From DATBVX01 sp963695985 (GTDB taxonomy: Bacteria > Pseudomonadota > Gammaproteobacteria > Steroidobacterales > Steroidobacteraceae), in assembly GCA_963695985.1 (NCBI GenBank), contig CAVOIC010000003.1, forward strand, positions 62,001 through 126,000: DNA of 64,000 nt, in the 5' to 3' direction. Below, one piece after another: positions 17,101 through 24,716 of this stretch. A program made the position numbers and the translations under genes. A model generated the notes under the pieces. It saw only the letters and a program-made list of their open reading frames with translations, ran no database searches and was not told the origin of the DNA. The first letter of the stretch is position 1. Each line of letters starts with the position of its first letter.

Positions 17101-19699
17101 GCTGCTCGCGACCGGGCGGCGTGAGCCGACCTACACCGTCGAAGACGGCGGCGTGGCGACGATCGAGCTCGAGCCGACGACGCAAAGTGGCGAAGTGGTC
17201 GTGCACCTCAAGTTCAACAACGATCGCGAGCAGGAGATCCGTGCCTGGCTGGCGCCTGCGGCACGCGACTGGGTCCTGGTGGGTATTGCCGAGGGTACGG
17301 CGGCTTACCGCACGATCAGCCAGAACGCCGAGGCGGCGCGCGAAGCCGGCGTCGAAGACGGCACGGATGCCTCGGGTCGCGTCGCTCTGTTTGCCAAGGG
17401 CCGGATCCGCGGCGACTTCCTGCTCACCGTGGCCTACGACTCGGCGCGCGATCGTAGTGCGGCCGAGGCGCGGCTCAAGGACGTGATCGAGCCCGACCGT
17501 TACTACACGCTCTACGGCGATGCGACCGAGCAGCGCAACGAAGCGGCGAGCCAGCGCAAGCTGTACCTCAAGCTTGAGCGCCGGCAGTTCTATGCGCTGT
17601 TTGGCGACTTCGACACCGGGCTCACGGTAACCGAGCTGTCGCGATACAGCCGCAGCCTGAGCGGGCTGCACACGGAGATTGCGGGTAAGGCGTGGAACGC
17701 CAACGCCTTCGCGGCCGAGAGCGCGCAAGGCTTCGTCAAGGATGAAATGCGCGGCGATGGCACGTCCGGCCTGTATCGGCTGTCACACGTGCCGCTCGTG
17801 ATCGGCAGCGAAAAGCTGCGCCTGGAGTCACGCGATCGCTTCCACACCGAACGCGTCGTGGAGTCGCGCACGCTGGCGCGCTTCCTCGACTACAGCATCG
17901 ACTACGAGCGCGGCGAGCTGTTCTTCAAGGAACCGGTTCCGGATCGCGATACGAACTTCAACCCCATCTTCATCATCGTCGAGTACGAGACGCAGGGTGC
18001 GCAGGCAGATGAGTTGACGGCCGGCGGACGTGCAGCGGTGCGCCTCGCGGCCGACAAGGTCGAGCTCGGAGCGAGCTTCATTCACGAGGGTGGCCAGGCA
18101 GGCGACCGGCAACTCGCAGGTACGGACCTGCAATGGAAGATCGGCACGGCGACGCAGCTTAACGCGGAGGTCGCCGCGACCACCCAAGCCGCGGGCTCCG
18201 AAGGCGATGCCCACGCGTATCTCGCTGAGCTGAGTCACCAGAGCGCGCGCCTCGATGGCCGCGTATACCTGCGCGAGCAGGAGCAGGGCTTCGGGCTCGG
18301 CCAGCAGCTGTCGACCGAATCTGGCACACGCAAGTACGGCGCCGACGGTCGAGTCAACCTCAGCGACCGCGTCGCAGTGCAGGCGGAAGCCTACGAGCAG
18401 GAGTATCTGACCTCGGGCAATTCGCGTGAAGCGGGCTCGGCCGAACTGCATTACCAGGACGAATCGCGTGGCGCGGGCGTCGGCATCCGGCACGTCACCG
18501 ACGAGGTGGAAGGCGAGGCGCAGGTTTCCGACCAGGCGTACGTGAACGGCAGCATGGACATGCTGGACCGGCGCGTGCGGCTGCGAGCCTCGGCGGAGAC
18601 CTCACTCGGCGGCAAGGACTCGAGCATCGATTTCCCCGCACGCACGATTGTCGGCGCCGACTGGCATGCGACGCAGGACATGACACTGTTCAGCGAGTTC
18701 GAACATGCCGATGGCGAAAACCTCACCAGTAACATGACGCGCGTCGGCGTGCGCGCTGCGCCGTGGAAGCGTGCGGAGATCGTTTCCAGCATCAACGCGG
18801 AGCAGTCCGAGTTCGGGCCGCGCACCTTCGCCAATCTCGGTCTCACGCAGGGCGTGCAGCTCAGCGAGCGCTGGGCGCTGGACTTCGGCGTCGACCAGAG
18901 CAGCACCCTGGCCGGGCCGGACGCGAAGCCGCTGAGCCCACAGGTGCCGCTCGCCTCGGGCAGTCTCACGGGCGATTTCCTGGCGAGCTATGCCGGGGCG
19001 TTGTATCGGGGTGAACTCTGGACCATGACCTCGCGCGTCGAGTATCGCAACGCCGAGCTCGAGAACCGGGTGTCGCTCAGCGGCGGCCTGTACCGCGAGC
19101 CGGTCGCCGGGCACGCCTTCTCGCTGTCGCTCCTCGCACTGAGCAGCGATCTGGCCGCCGGTGCCCACGACACGCGTGTCGACCTCGGTTTCGGCTGGGC
19201 GTTCCGGCCGACGCAGAGCCGCTGGATCCTGCTCAACCGGCTGGACCTGCTCACGGAGAACAACAACGGAACGTTGCAGGACCTCGAATCCTGGCGCGCG
19301 GTCGATGCCTTCAACGCCAACTGGAAGCTCGACGAGCAAACCCAGCTCGGCCTGCAGTTCGGTGCGCGCTACACTCGCTCGACAATAGACGGGGAGCATT
19401 ACAGCGGCTACAACGACCTGCAGGGCCTCGATCTGCGCCGCGATCTCGGCCCGCGCTTCGACGTCGGCGTGCAGGTCGCTGCGCTCAACTCGTGGAGCGC
19501 CGGCACACACGAATACTCGTTGGGCGCCGATCTCGGCATGAGCCTCGCACGCAATGTGTGGGTCGCGGTCGGCTACAACTTCGCCGGCTTCCACGATGAG
19601 GACTTCTCGCGCAATCGTTACACGGATCAGGGCCCATTCATTAAACTGCGCATCAAGGCCGACCAGGACACATTCAGGGAACTGAGCGCCAGGTTCTGA
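14129..19699 (+). CDS. Giant multi-domain outer-membrane protein: DUF11, SdrB-like, Ig-like modules and C-terminal beta-barrel (cluster gene 4)
   Basis: 1,856 residues. After a 53-residue arginine-rich stretch comes a hydrophobic signal-like segment (about 54-75, VAAAQ-S), then the cluster's shared module (PGTAIRNTGQASY, 82-94), a DUF11 domain (about 412-543), an SdrB/carboxypeptidase-regulatory-like domain (about 550-615, with EGVRVYLEDG and DSEGKYHFEDV), a second DUF11-like domain (about 655-780) and invasin/Ig-like segments (about 840-1040). From about 1045 to the end there are alternating-pattern beta strands ending in phenylalanine (LSARF), the signature recognised by BAM. It looks like an outer membrane barrel carrying a large domain stack. 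The start is uncertain: the AAGG touches the ATG, and a 15-bp hairpin sits at 14246-14281, so translation may begin later. Confidence 0.8.
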   Translation: MTERVAMRPLGVAFRLTVGHLQSAAGRLRDRAFDTPATNRGRADSRVRSAPLHFWRGVLACVLLLAGGTQVAAAQSPPTTAPGTAIRNTGQASYTTSGGAVRTLLSNEVLTVVEPPASRAAIELLRPGSGNPLVTEPAGPTQCLAGNAYQTLPDPVLIGGQSIDPTQPIALATSGSYHGGEPLFVRLVDPDQNRDAAVRDSVVVQVAAQQTGDRETLKLTETGPASGIFVGYIQTSTGTATPSDCTLQVARDAALDASYLDPRDTSDSVAASAVIDPSGLVFDSRTGQPVDGVRVRLVDAASGAPATVRGDDGVSTFPSEIMSGSTVTDSGGTSYVFASGAFRFPIVNAPGNYRLELSPTVSYLYPSTADPAALQTLPAAPFALNAGSFGGSFTVAAPSAANVDVPLDPTGTRLFLQKSTLTALASPGDFVQYTLMLENPGTSGTITGTRITDVLPAGLRYEAGSTRIARDQPDATKGPDPQTGADGRTLTFDSGDLGPGQKVTLRYVAAISLSVKGDTVINRASATGAGNMISNPASSTIRIQQTLNRDRAFIMGRVVDGGCDVDALQAPGVEGVRVYLEDGRYSVTDSEGKYHFEDVTPGTHVVQVDTDSMSETLEPVSCGASSRHAQRAYSQFVDLRGGSLWRADFNLTTRRPPEGTVTLTLDRDVSAPADGTRLGLDVTVAGVAIGNLEALVMLPDSFTYVPGSATTDGAPTADAEQTGSMLTFRLGEAAAQWHRRLAFAVQAPATASADPTVRALLLFDSPTHNGQKTDTVSFSLAAADGTPAVSRVQTRGVLVLLKSGKAAPAAYAKPRADPDAEGGEIPNIESLTPGIDWELPRAEFYPAITSIKAAVRHEPGQNVELRLDGAPVSALNFYGTTENRAHTVAVSLWRGVDIPEGPSQLVAIVRTADGTEVTRLTRDIHFGGGPAHAEYDAAASVLVADGRTHPLLRIRLADAYGKPARRGTLGTFRVDPPSRSWFEVQSLTENQLLATGRREPTYTVEDGGVATIELEPTTQSGEVVVHLKFNNDREQEIRAWLAPAARDWVLVGIAEGTAAYRTISQNAEAAREAGVEDGTDASGRVALFAKGRIRGDFLLTVAYDSARDRSAAEARLKDVIEPDRYYTLYGDATEQRNEAASQRKLYLKLERRQFYALFGDFDTGLTVTELSRYSRSLSGLHTEIAGKAWNANAFAAESAQGFVKDEMRGDGTSGLYRLSHVPLVIGSEKLRLESRDRFHTERVVESRTLARFLDYSIDYERGELFFKEPVPDRDTNFNPIFIIVEYETQGAQADELTAGGRAAVRLAADKVELGASFIHEGGQAGDRQLAGTDLQWKIGTATQLNAEVAATTQAAGSEGDAHAYLAELSHQSARLDGRVYLREQEQGFGLGQQLSTESGTRKYGADGRVNLSDRVAVQAEAYEQEYLTSGNSREAGSAELHYQDESRGAGVGIRHVTDEVEGEAQVSDQAYVNGSMDMLDRRVRLRASAETSLGGKDSSIDFPARTIVGADWHATQDMTLFSEFEHADGENLTSNMTRVGVRAAPWKRAEIVSSINAEQSEFGPRTFANLGLTQGVQLSERWALDFGVDQSSTLAGPDAKPLSPQVPLASGSLTGDFLASYAGALYRGELWTMTSRVEYRNAELENRVSLSGGLYREPVAGHAFSLSLLALSSDLAAGAHDTRVDLGFGWAFRPTQSRWILLNRLDLLTENNNGTLQDLESWRAVDAFNANWKLDEQTQLGLQFGARYTRSTIDGEHYSGYNDLQGLDLRRDLGPRFDVGVQVAALNSWSAGTHEYSLGADLGMSLARNVWVAVGYNFAGFHDEDFSRNRYTDQGPFIKLRIKADQDTFRELSARF
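14246..14281. promoter_or_regulatory. Perfect 15-bp hairpin inside the 5' part of the giant gene
   Basis: CGGGGCAGAGCGGAC (14246-14260) is exactly complementary to 14267-14281, with a 6-base TCACGT loop. It lies 117 bases after the predicted ATG and about 7 bases before the codons of the signal-like segment. It could be the terminator of genes 1-3, an attenuator of gene 4, or a translational control element. No long T run follows. Confidence 0.6.
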
Positions 19700-21634
19700 T
19701 TGAAAGACTGCGAAGATATTCTGGGCACCGAGGGACCGCTGGCCCGGAGCCTGCCCGGCTTTGCGCCGCGCGCGGAGCAAGTCGAGATGGCGCGCTGCGT
19801 CGCGCAGGCGCTCGCGGCGCTCGAACCACTGGTGATCGAAGCGGGCACGGGAACCGGAAAGACGTTCGCCTACCTGGTCCCCGTGCTGCTGTCAGGCCGG
19901 CACGCGATCATTTCTACCGGCACGCGCACGCTCCAGGACCAGCTCTATCACCGGGATCTGCCCGCGGTGAGCGCCGCCATCGGCCGCCCGGTACGCGTCG
20001 CGCTGCTCAAGGGGCGGGCGAACTACTTGTGCCGGCACCGCCTCCAGCTGGCGTCGGCTGCGCCGGAGCTGGCACTCCAGGAGAGCGCGACATCGCGTGC
20101 ACTGGGACGAGTTGCGGCCTGGTCACAGCGCACGACGAGCGGTGACATCAGCGAGTTGACGCACCTGGCCGAGAATCACCCGGTGTGGCCCGCCGTGACT
20201 TCGACGCGCGAGAACTGCCTCGGGGCTGATTGCCCGCAGTTCAATGACTGTCACGTCGTCGCGGCACGCCGTGCCGCGCAGGCGGCCGATGTCGTGATCG
20301 TCAATCATCACTTGCTGCTCGCGGACCTCGCCCTCAAGGAGGGTGGTTTCGGCGATCTGCTGCCGGGAACCGAGGCGGTGATTCTGGACGAGGCGCACCA
20401 GATTCCTGAGATCGCGGCACAGTTCTTCGGGGCGAGTCTGAGCGCACGCCAGTTGCTGAGTTTCGTGCGTGATACGCATACGGAACTGCGCACGGCTCAT
20501 CTAGGTGCCAGCTCGCTCGACGCCTGTCTCAAGACTCTGGAAGCCCTGAGCGCGGAGTTTCGCCAGGAGCTGCCGCGCACGGAAAAGCGTGTCGAGTGGA
20601 GTGCGCTCAGCGCCACGGCCATCGAACGCCTGGCCGACATCGAGCAGCAGCTTGAGGCGACGCGCGAGCTGCTGAGCGCAAGTGGCGAGGGCGCCGCCGG
20701 CCTCGAGCATTGCGCGCGTCGCGCGGCGGAGCTCGCCACACGTTGTGCCGAGTTGCGTACCAGCGATGAGGAGGCCGGGGTCCGCTGGGTCGAAGTGCAC
20801 GCACAGGGCTGGACGCTGCAATTCACGCCTTTTGAAATCGCCGCACGCCTGCAGCAGTTCATTACAGCGCACCCCTGTGCGTGGATTTTCACGTCTGCCA
20901 CGCTGGCGGTGGGCGATGACTTCAACCACTTCACCCGACGCATCGGTATCCCCGAGGCCCGCACGGTGCACATCGACAGTCCATTCGACTACCGCCGCCA
21001 GGCGTTGCTGTACCTGCCCGAGGTGATGTCCGAACCTTCCACGCCGGGTCACGCGAGTGATGTGCTGCAGGCCGCCTGGCCACTGCTCGAAGCAGCCGGC
21101 GGACGTGCTTTTATCCTGTTCACGAGCCACCGCGCTCTCTCGGATGGGGCGGCATGGATCAAGAGTCGATCCGGCATGGAACTCCCATTCCCGGTGCTGA
21201 TCCAGGGCGAGGCACCGCGTGAACAGTTACTGCGGCAGTTCCGGGAGCTCGGTAATGCGGTGCTGCTTGGCACCGGTAGTTTCTGGGAGGGTGTCGACGT
21301 CAAGGGCCAGGCGCTTTCGCTCGTCGTCATCGACAAGCTGCCCTTTGCGCCGCCCGACGATCCGGTGCTTGCGGCACGGCTCGAATCGATCCGTCGCCAC
21401 GGCGGCAATCCGTTCTACGAATACCAGCTGCCGCAAGCCGTGCTCGCGCTGAAGCAAGGCGTCGGCCGACTCATTCGCGATGCCGGCGATGCGGGAGTCG
21501 TGATGATCTGTGATCCCCGGCTCATGACACGGAGCTACGGACGGGTGTTCATCGAGAGTCTGCCGCCGATGCCGGCGACTACCAGCCTGCGTGAAGCGGT
21601 GGCGATGCTCGAGCGGGTAACATCGCGGCCATGA
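19700..21634 (+). CDS. yoaA: ATP-dependent DNA helicase YoaA (DinG/XPD-like, Fe-S)
   Basis: A superfamily 2 helicase of 644 residues, starting at TTG one base after the stop of the giant gene. Walker A is EAGTGTGKT (47-55). The Fe-S cluster cysteines are C111 (NYLCRHR), C173, C178 and C184 (NCLGADCPQFNDC). The Walker B/DEAH box is at 230-233 (LDEAHQIPE). C-terminal motifs SFWEGVDVKG, VIDKLPFAPPDDP and QGVGRLIRD complete the fold. YoaA works in repair of damaged replication forks, in E. coli with a clamp-loader subunit. The family is about 640 residues, so it is full length. The TTG start and abutting stop suggest coupling or a start set slightly downstream. Its last 4 bases overlap tsaB. Confidence 0.93.
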   Translation: MKDCEDILGTEGPLARSLPGFAPRAEQVEMARCVAQALAALEPLVIEAGTGTGKTFAYLVPVLLSGRHAIISTGTRTLQDQLYHRDLPAVSAAIGRPVRVALLKGRANYLCRHRLQLASAAPELALQESATSRALGRVAAWSQRTTSGDISELTHLAENHPVWPAVTSTRENCLGADCPQFNDCHVVAARRAAQAADVVIVNHHLLLADLALKEGGFGDLLPGTEAVILDEAHQIPEIAAQFFGASLSARQLLSFVRDTHTELRTAHLGASSLDACLKTLEALSAEFRQELPRTEKRVEWSALSATAIERLADIEQQLEATRELLSASGEGAAGLEHCARRAAELATRCAELRTSDEEAGVRWVEVHAQGWTLQFTPFEIAARLQQFITAHPCAWIFTSATLAVGDDFNHFTRRIGIPEARTVHIDSPFDYRRQALLYLPEVMSEPSTPGHASDVLQAAWPLLEAAGGRAFILFTSHRALSDGAAWIKSRSGMELPFPVLIQGEAPREQLLRQFRELGNAVLLGTGSFWEGVDVKGQALSLVVIDKLPFAPPDDPVLAARLESIRRHGGNPFYEYQLPQAVLALKQGVGRLIRDAGDAGVVMICDPRLMTRSYGRVFIESLPPMPATTSLREAVAMLERVTSRP

Positions 21635-22335
21635 AGCTGCTCGCGCTCGATACCGCGACCCAGGCCTGCTCAGTCGCATTACAGCTGGGCGAGACGCTGC
21701 TCACGCGGTACGAAGAGCCGGGGCGTGGACACGCCGAGATGATTCTGCCGATGATCGACGCCATCCTGCACGAGGCCGGCGTCGAGCTGCGCGATCTCGA
21801 TGCGCTCGCGGTCGGCCGTGGACCGGGCACGTTCACCGGCGTGCGCATCGCGATCGGCGTGGCCCAGGGGCTCGCGTTCGGGGCCGATCTCAGGGTCGTG
21901 CCCGTGTCGGATCTCGCGGCGCTGGCGCAGCGAGTCGTGCCGGGTGAACTCGCCGATACGCACACGGTGCTGGCCTGCATGGACGCACGCATGGGAGAGG
22001 TTTATTGGTCGGCGTACCGCGTCGCGCCGGATGGCCTCGTGATACCGGTCGCCCCAGAGCGGCTCAGCCGGCCCGAAGAAGTAGAGGCCGTGGGCGCCGG
22101 CTGGATCGCCGTCGGCACGGGTTGGGCGGCCTATCCGGAGCTCTTGAAGCGTCTCGAGCTGGCAGGCTCCGCTCCGCGGGCAGTGCATGGGACACTGCTG
22201 CCGCGCGCGCAGGAGATTGCTCGCCTCGCGGCGCGAGACTGGCTGCAGGGCGCAGGCGTCCCACCGGAACAGGCATTGCCGGTCTACCTGCGTGACAAGG
22301 TGACCCATGCAGATGTCACAAAAGACATAAACTGA
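21631..22335 (+). CDS. tsaB: tRNA threonylcarbamoyladenosine biosynthesis protein TsaB
   Basis: The 234-residue protein is the TsaB (YeaZ) subunit that, with TsaD and TsaE, transfers the threonylcarbamoyl group to A37 of ANN-reading tRNAs. The ASKHA-fold start LLALDTATQACSVAL (3-17), the HAEMILPMID helix and GRGPGTFTGVRIAIG (about 63-77) are diagnostic. The C-terminal region from about 110 is variable as in other TsaB proteins. It overlaps yoaA by ATGA and is likely cotranslated with it. tsaD is not nearby. A phosphate-response promoter for phoB begins right after the stop. Confidence 0.94.
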   Translation: MKLLALDTATQACSVALQLGETLLTRYEEPGRGHAEMILPMIDAILHEAGVELRDLDALAVGRGPGTFTGVRIAIGVAQGLAFGADLRVVPVSDLAALAQRVVPGELADTHTVLACMDARMGEVYWSAYRVAPDGLVIPVAPERLSRPEEVEAVGAGWIAVGTGWAAYPELLKRLELAGSAPRAVHGTLLPRAQEIARLAARDWLQGAGVPPEQALPVYLRDKVTHADVTKDIN

Positions 22336-22342
22336 GGCACGG

Positions 22343-22376
22343 AAGTCACGGAACTGTCATATTTCTCGCCTGTAAT
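22343..22376 (+). promoter_or_regulatory. Pho box and -10 upstream of phoB
   Basis: AAGTCAC (22343-22349), four bases, then a perfect CTGTCAT (22354-22360) make a PhoB direct repeat of 11-base period. Ten bases later stands TGTAAT (22371-22376), the spacing used by PhoB-activated promoters where the box replaces the -35. A third degenerate repeat, CTCGCCT (22365-22371), keeps the period. It implies autoregulation of phoBR. Confidence 0.65.
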
Positions 22377-22405
22377 ACGCGCGACTTCGTAATGCCGGTG
22401 GGCGC

Positions 22406-23101
22406 ATGGCAGCCAAGCAGATACTCATCGTCGAGGACGAGAAGCCAATACGCGAGATGATCGCCTTCGGTCTGAGGCGAGCCGGCTTCGACGTCCTGGA
22501 GGCCGAAGACTGTCGCGCCGCCCGCGAGCGCCTCGCGGATCGCCGCCCCGACCTGATGCTGGTGGACTGGATGCTGCCCGACATGAGCGGACTGGAGCTG
22601 ACCCGCGCTCTCAAGCGCGACAAGGACACGCGCGAAGTGCCAGTCATCTTGTTGACCGCGCGCGCCGAGGAACAGGACAAGGTCTCCGGGCTCGAAGGCG
22701 GCGCGGACGATTACGTCACCAAGCCATTTTCGCCGCGCGAGCTGCTGGCGCGGATCAATGCGGTCCTGCGGCGCACGGCGCCACAGGGTACCGAAGAGGT
22801 GATCGCGATCGAGGGACTGGTGCTCGACGGCGCCAGTCACCGCGTTACAGTCGGGGAGCAAACGGTCTCGCTCGGGCCCACCGAATACCGGCTGCTCAGT
22901 TTCTTCATGACGCATCCGGAGCGTGTCTACAGCCGCAGCCAGTTGCTGGACCGGGTATGGGGCGGTAACGTCTACGTCGAAGAACGTACTGTCGATGTGC
23001 ACATCCGCAGGCTCCGCAAGGCGCTCGAGGTCTTCAATTACGACCGCTTCATTCAGACGGTTCGTGGCGCCGGATATCGCTTCTCGGTGCGCGATTCCTG
23101 A
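22406..23101 (+). CDS. phoB: Phosphate regulon response regulator PhoB
   Basis: The 231-residue OmpR-family regulator has a receiver domain (1-120) with acidic pocket E10-D11, phosphoacceptor D54 (LMLVDWMLPD) and K106 (YVTKPFSP). A winged-helix DNA-binding domain (about 135-229) contains LGPTEYRLLSFFMTHPERVYSR and the RTVDVHIRRLRKAL recognition helix typical of PhoB. It binds Pho boxes such as those found before phoB, pstS and pstC in this window. phoR follows after 12 bases. Length and sequence match PhoB closely; confusion with KdpE-like regulators is unlikely given the context. Confidence 0.95.
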   Translation: MAAKQILIVEDEKPIREMIAFGLRRAGFDVLEAEDCRAARERLADRRPDLMLVDWMLPDMSGLELTRALKRDKDTREVPVILLTARAEEQDKVSGLEGGADDYVTKPFSPRELLARINAVLRRTAPQGTEEVIAIEGLVLDGASHRVTVGEQTVSLGPTEYRLLSFFMTHPERVYSRSQLLDRVWGGNVYVEERTVDVHIRRLRKALEVFNYDRFIQTVRGAGYRFSVRDS

Positions 23102-23113
23102 CGGAGATGCGAC

Positions 23114-24433
23114 ATGACCGCTGCCTGGTCATTCGCGATCATACGGTTGGTGGTGCTGCTCGCCGTGGCGCTGGTCGGCGGGCTGATCTTCGGTCACGTG
23201 CTGATCTGGTTCGTTGCCGTACTCGCCGGGTACCTGGCGCTGCAGCTCATCAATCTGTACCGGCTGCAGCGCTGGCTGCGCAATCGCAACTATCTGGAGC
23301 CGCCGGATGTGAGCGGTGCCTGGTCGGACGTGGTCGGGCAGGTCGTGCGCCTGCATCGGCGCAAGCGCTTCCACAAGCAGCGCGCGATCCAGCTGTTTCG
23401 CGAGCTGCGCCGCTCCACCGCCGCGATGCCGGATGGCGTTATCGTGCTGAATGCGAATCGCGAGATTGAGTGGTTCAACCGCACCGCCGGGCGCCTGCTG
23501 GGGCTGCAGCGCAAGGTCGACCGCGGCCTGCGGATCGACAATCTCATCCGCGCGCCTGACTTCGTGCAATACCTGGAGCGCGCCGACTACAGCAACGCGG
23601 TAGTCATCAACTGGTCCGTCGGCGGCGAGCTGACCCTATCGGTGCAGGTGATTCCTTATGGCGGCGGGCAGCAGATGATGCTGGTGCGCGACGTGACGCG
23701 CCAGGCCAGGCTGGAATCGATGCGCAAGGATTTCGTTGCCAACGCCTCGCACGAGTTACGCTCGCCGCTCACGGTCATCAGCGGCTATCTCGATACGCTT
23801 GCCGAGGACGCCTCGATCGACCCGTCCTGGGTCGGACCGATCAGCGAGATGCGCCGCCAGGCCGATCGCATGGGGGCGATTGTCAACGACCTGCTCGAGC
23901 TGTCACGGCTCGAATCCGCGGAGAAAGAAGCCGGGGATGAGCCGGTCGATGTCGCAGGCATGCTGGCGCTGTTGCGCAAGGAAGTGCAGGGGCAGCTGCG
24001 TCGCCCGAAGGAATTCACCCTGAAGGTGGAGAGCACTGCCAAGCTCGCGGGCGAGGAGGCAGAAATTCATTCGGCGTTTTCCAACCTGATCGCCAACGCC
24101 GTGAAGTTCACACCGCCCGAAGGGACGATCGAGGTGCGCTGGTGGACCGATGGCAGCGGTGCGCACCTGTGTGTGCGTGACACAGGCATCGGCATCGCGG
24201 CGGAACACCTCCCGCGCCTCACCGAGCGCTTCTATCGGGTTGATCCGGGTCGGGCGCGGCAGCGCGGAGGCTCGGGTCTCGGTCTCGCGATCGTGAAGCA
24301 CGTGTTACAGCGCCACGGTGGGTGGCTGGAGATCGAAAGCGAAGAGGGGAAGGGCAGCCGGTTCACCTGTCACTTCCCGCGTTCGCGCGTCCGCCAGCCA
24401 GAAATTGTGGGGCGCGTCGCGGCCGAGGGATGA
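23114..24433 (+). CDS. phoR: Phosphate regulon sensor histidine kinase PhoR
   Basis: A 439-residue membrane histidine kinase. Two hydrophobic segments near the N-terminus (about 5-25 and 28-48) anchor it without a sizeable periplasmic domain, as is usual for PhoR. A basic linker and a PAS domain (about 95-195) follow. The dimerisation/phosphoacceptor region holds H213 in NASHELRSPLTVISGYLDTL. The ATPase domain shows the N box (SNLIANAVKFT), G1 (VRDTGIGIA) and G2 (GGSGLGLAIVKH). Signal input comes from the PstSCAB-PhoU complex encoded downstream. A GGAGATGCGAC leader gives a ribosome binding site. It is in operon with phoB. Confidence 0.95.
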   Translation: MTAAWSFAIIRLVVLLAVALVGGLIFGHVLIWFVAVLAGYLALQLINLYRLQRWLRNRNYLEPPDVSGAWSDVVGQVVRLHRRKRFHKQRAIQLFRELRRSTAAMPDGVIVLNANREIEWFNRTAGRLLGLQRKVDRGLRIDNLIRAPDFVQYLERADYSNAVVINWSVGGELTLSVQVIPYGGGQQMMLVRDVTRQARLESMRKDFVANASHELRSPLTVISGYLDTLAEDASIDPSWVGPISEMRRQADRMGAIVNDLLELSRLESAEKEAGDEPVDVAGMLALLRKEVQGQLRRPKEFTLKVESTAKLAGEEAEIHSAFSNLIANAVKFTPPEGTIEVRWWTDGSGAHLCVRDTGIGIAAEHLPRLTERFYRVDPGRARQRGGSGLGLAIVKHVLQRHGGWLEIESEEGKGSRFTCHFPRSRVRQPEIVGRVAAEG

Positions 24434-24593
24434 TGCCCTTCCTGTGATGGTGTTGTGCGCCTTCCTGCATACGATTGTTAGCTAAAGCGCGTAAGACCCG
24501 GTCTTGTAAAGAATTTGTAGCCTAAGTTTCAAGGGCATGTAACGCCCCTCCAGCAGGCTGTGCGCGGTCCTCCTCTTATTAATACGGAGCCGC
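24434..24593. other. Intergenic region after phoR
   Basis: An AT-richer stretch of 160 bases. It contains an 11-base-period repeat TTGTAAA (24504-24510) and TTGTAGC (24515-24521) that loosely resembles a Pho box but lacks a good -10 at the expected distance. A short inverted repeat GGGC/GCCC lies at about 24533-24546. It most likely holds the promoter of the glycosyltransferase unit. Confidence 0.35.
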
Positions 24594-24716
24594 ATGAGCC
24601 GTCGCTCTGCCCCCGTCCTGCGACTGCGATCTGCATTTGGCAAAGCCAAGCATGGCACCCGTGCCATCTACGAGCAGCGTGAGCGCCTGCTGCCGCTGCT
24701 CGGGCGCGCAGCTTGA
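24594..24716 (+). CDS. Candidate small ORF (40 aa) overlapping the glycosyltransferase start
   Basis: Encodes 40 residues beginning MSRRSAPVLRLRSAFGKAKH, strongly basic with no hydrophobic segment. The ATG is preceded at 7 bases by CGGAG, a better ribosome binding site than that of the following gene. Its TGA stop overlaps the TTG start of the glycosyltransferase (TTGA), the arrangement of translational coupling. I do not recognise a family. It may be a leader peptide that feeds ribosomes to the TTG start, a real small protein, or chance; conservation would decide. Confidence 0.4.
   Translation: MSRRSAPVLRLRSAFGKAKHGTRAIYEQRERLLPLLGRAA

Noticed and set aside
14129..19699. Classical two-partner secretion or autotransporter reading of the giant protein
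   Set aside because: No POTRA or FhaB-like TPS domain and no autotransporter helix is recognisable; the C-terminal region of about 800 residues is too long for a 12-strand autotransporter barrel alone.
16463..19780. Long minus-strand open frames (up to 421 residues) opposite the giant gene
   Set aside because: The plus-strand protein has ordered domains and a barrel; the antisense frames have no motif and simply follow the skewed GC use.
24504..24521. Pho box before the glycosyltransferase unit
   Set aside because: The TTGTAAA/TTGTAGC pair has the right period but poor match to CTGTCAT and no -10 at 10 bases; noted only as a weak possibility.
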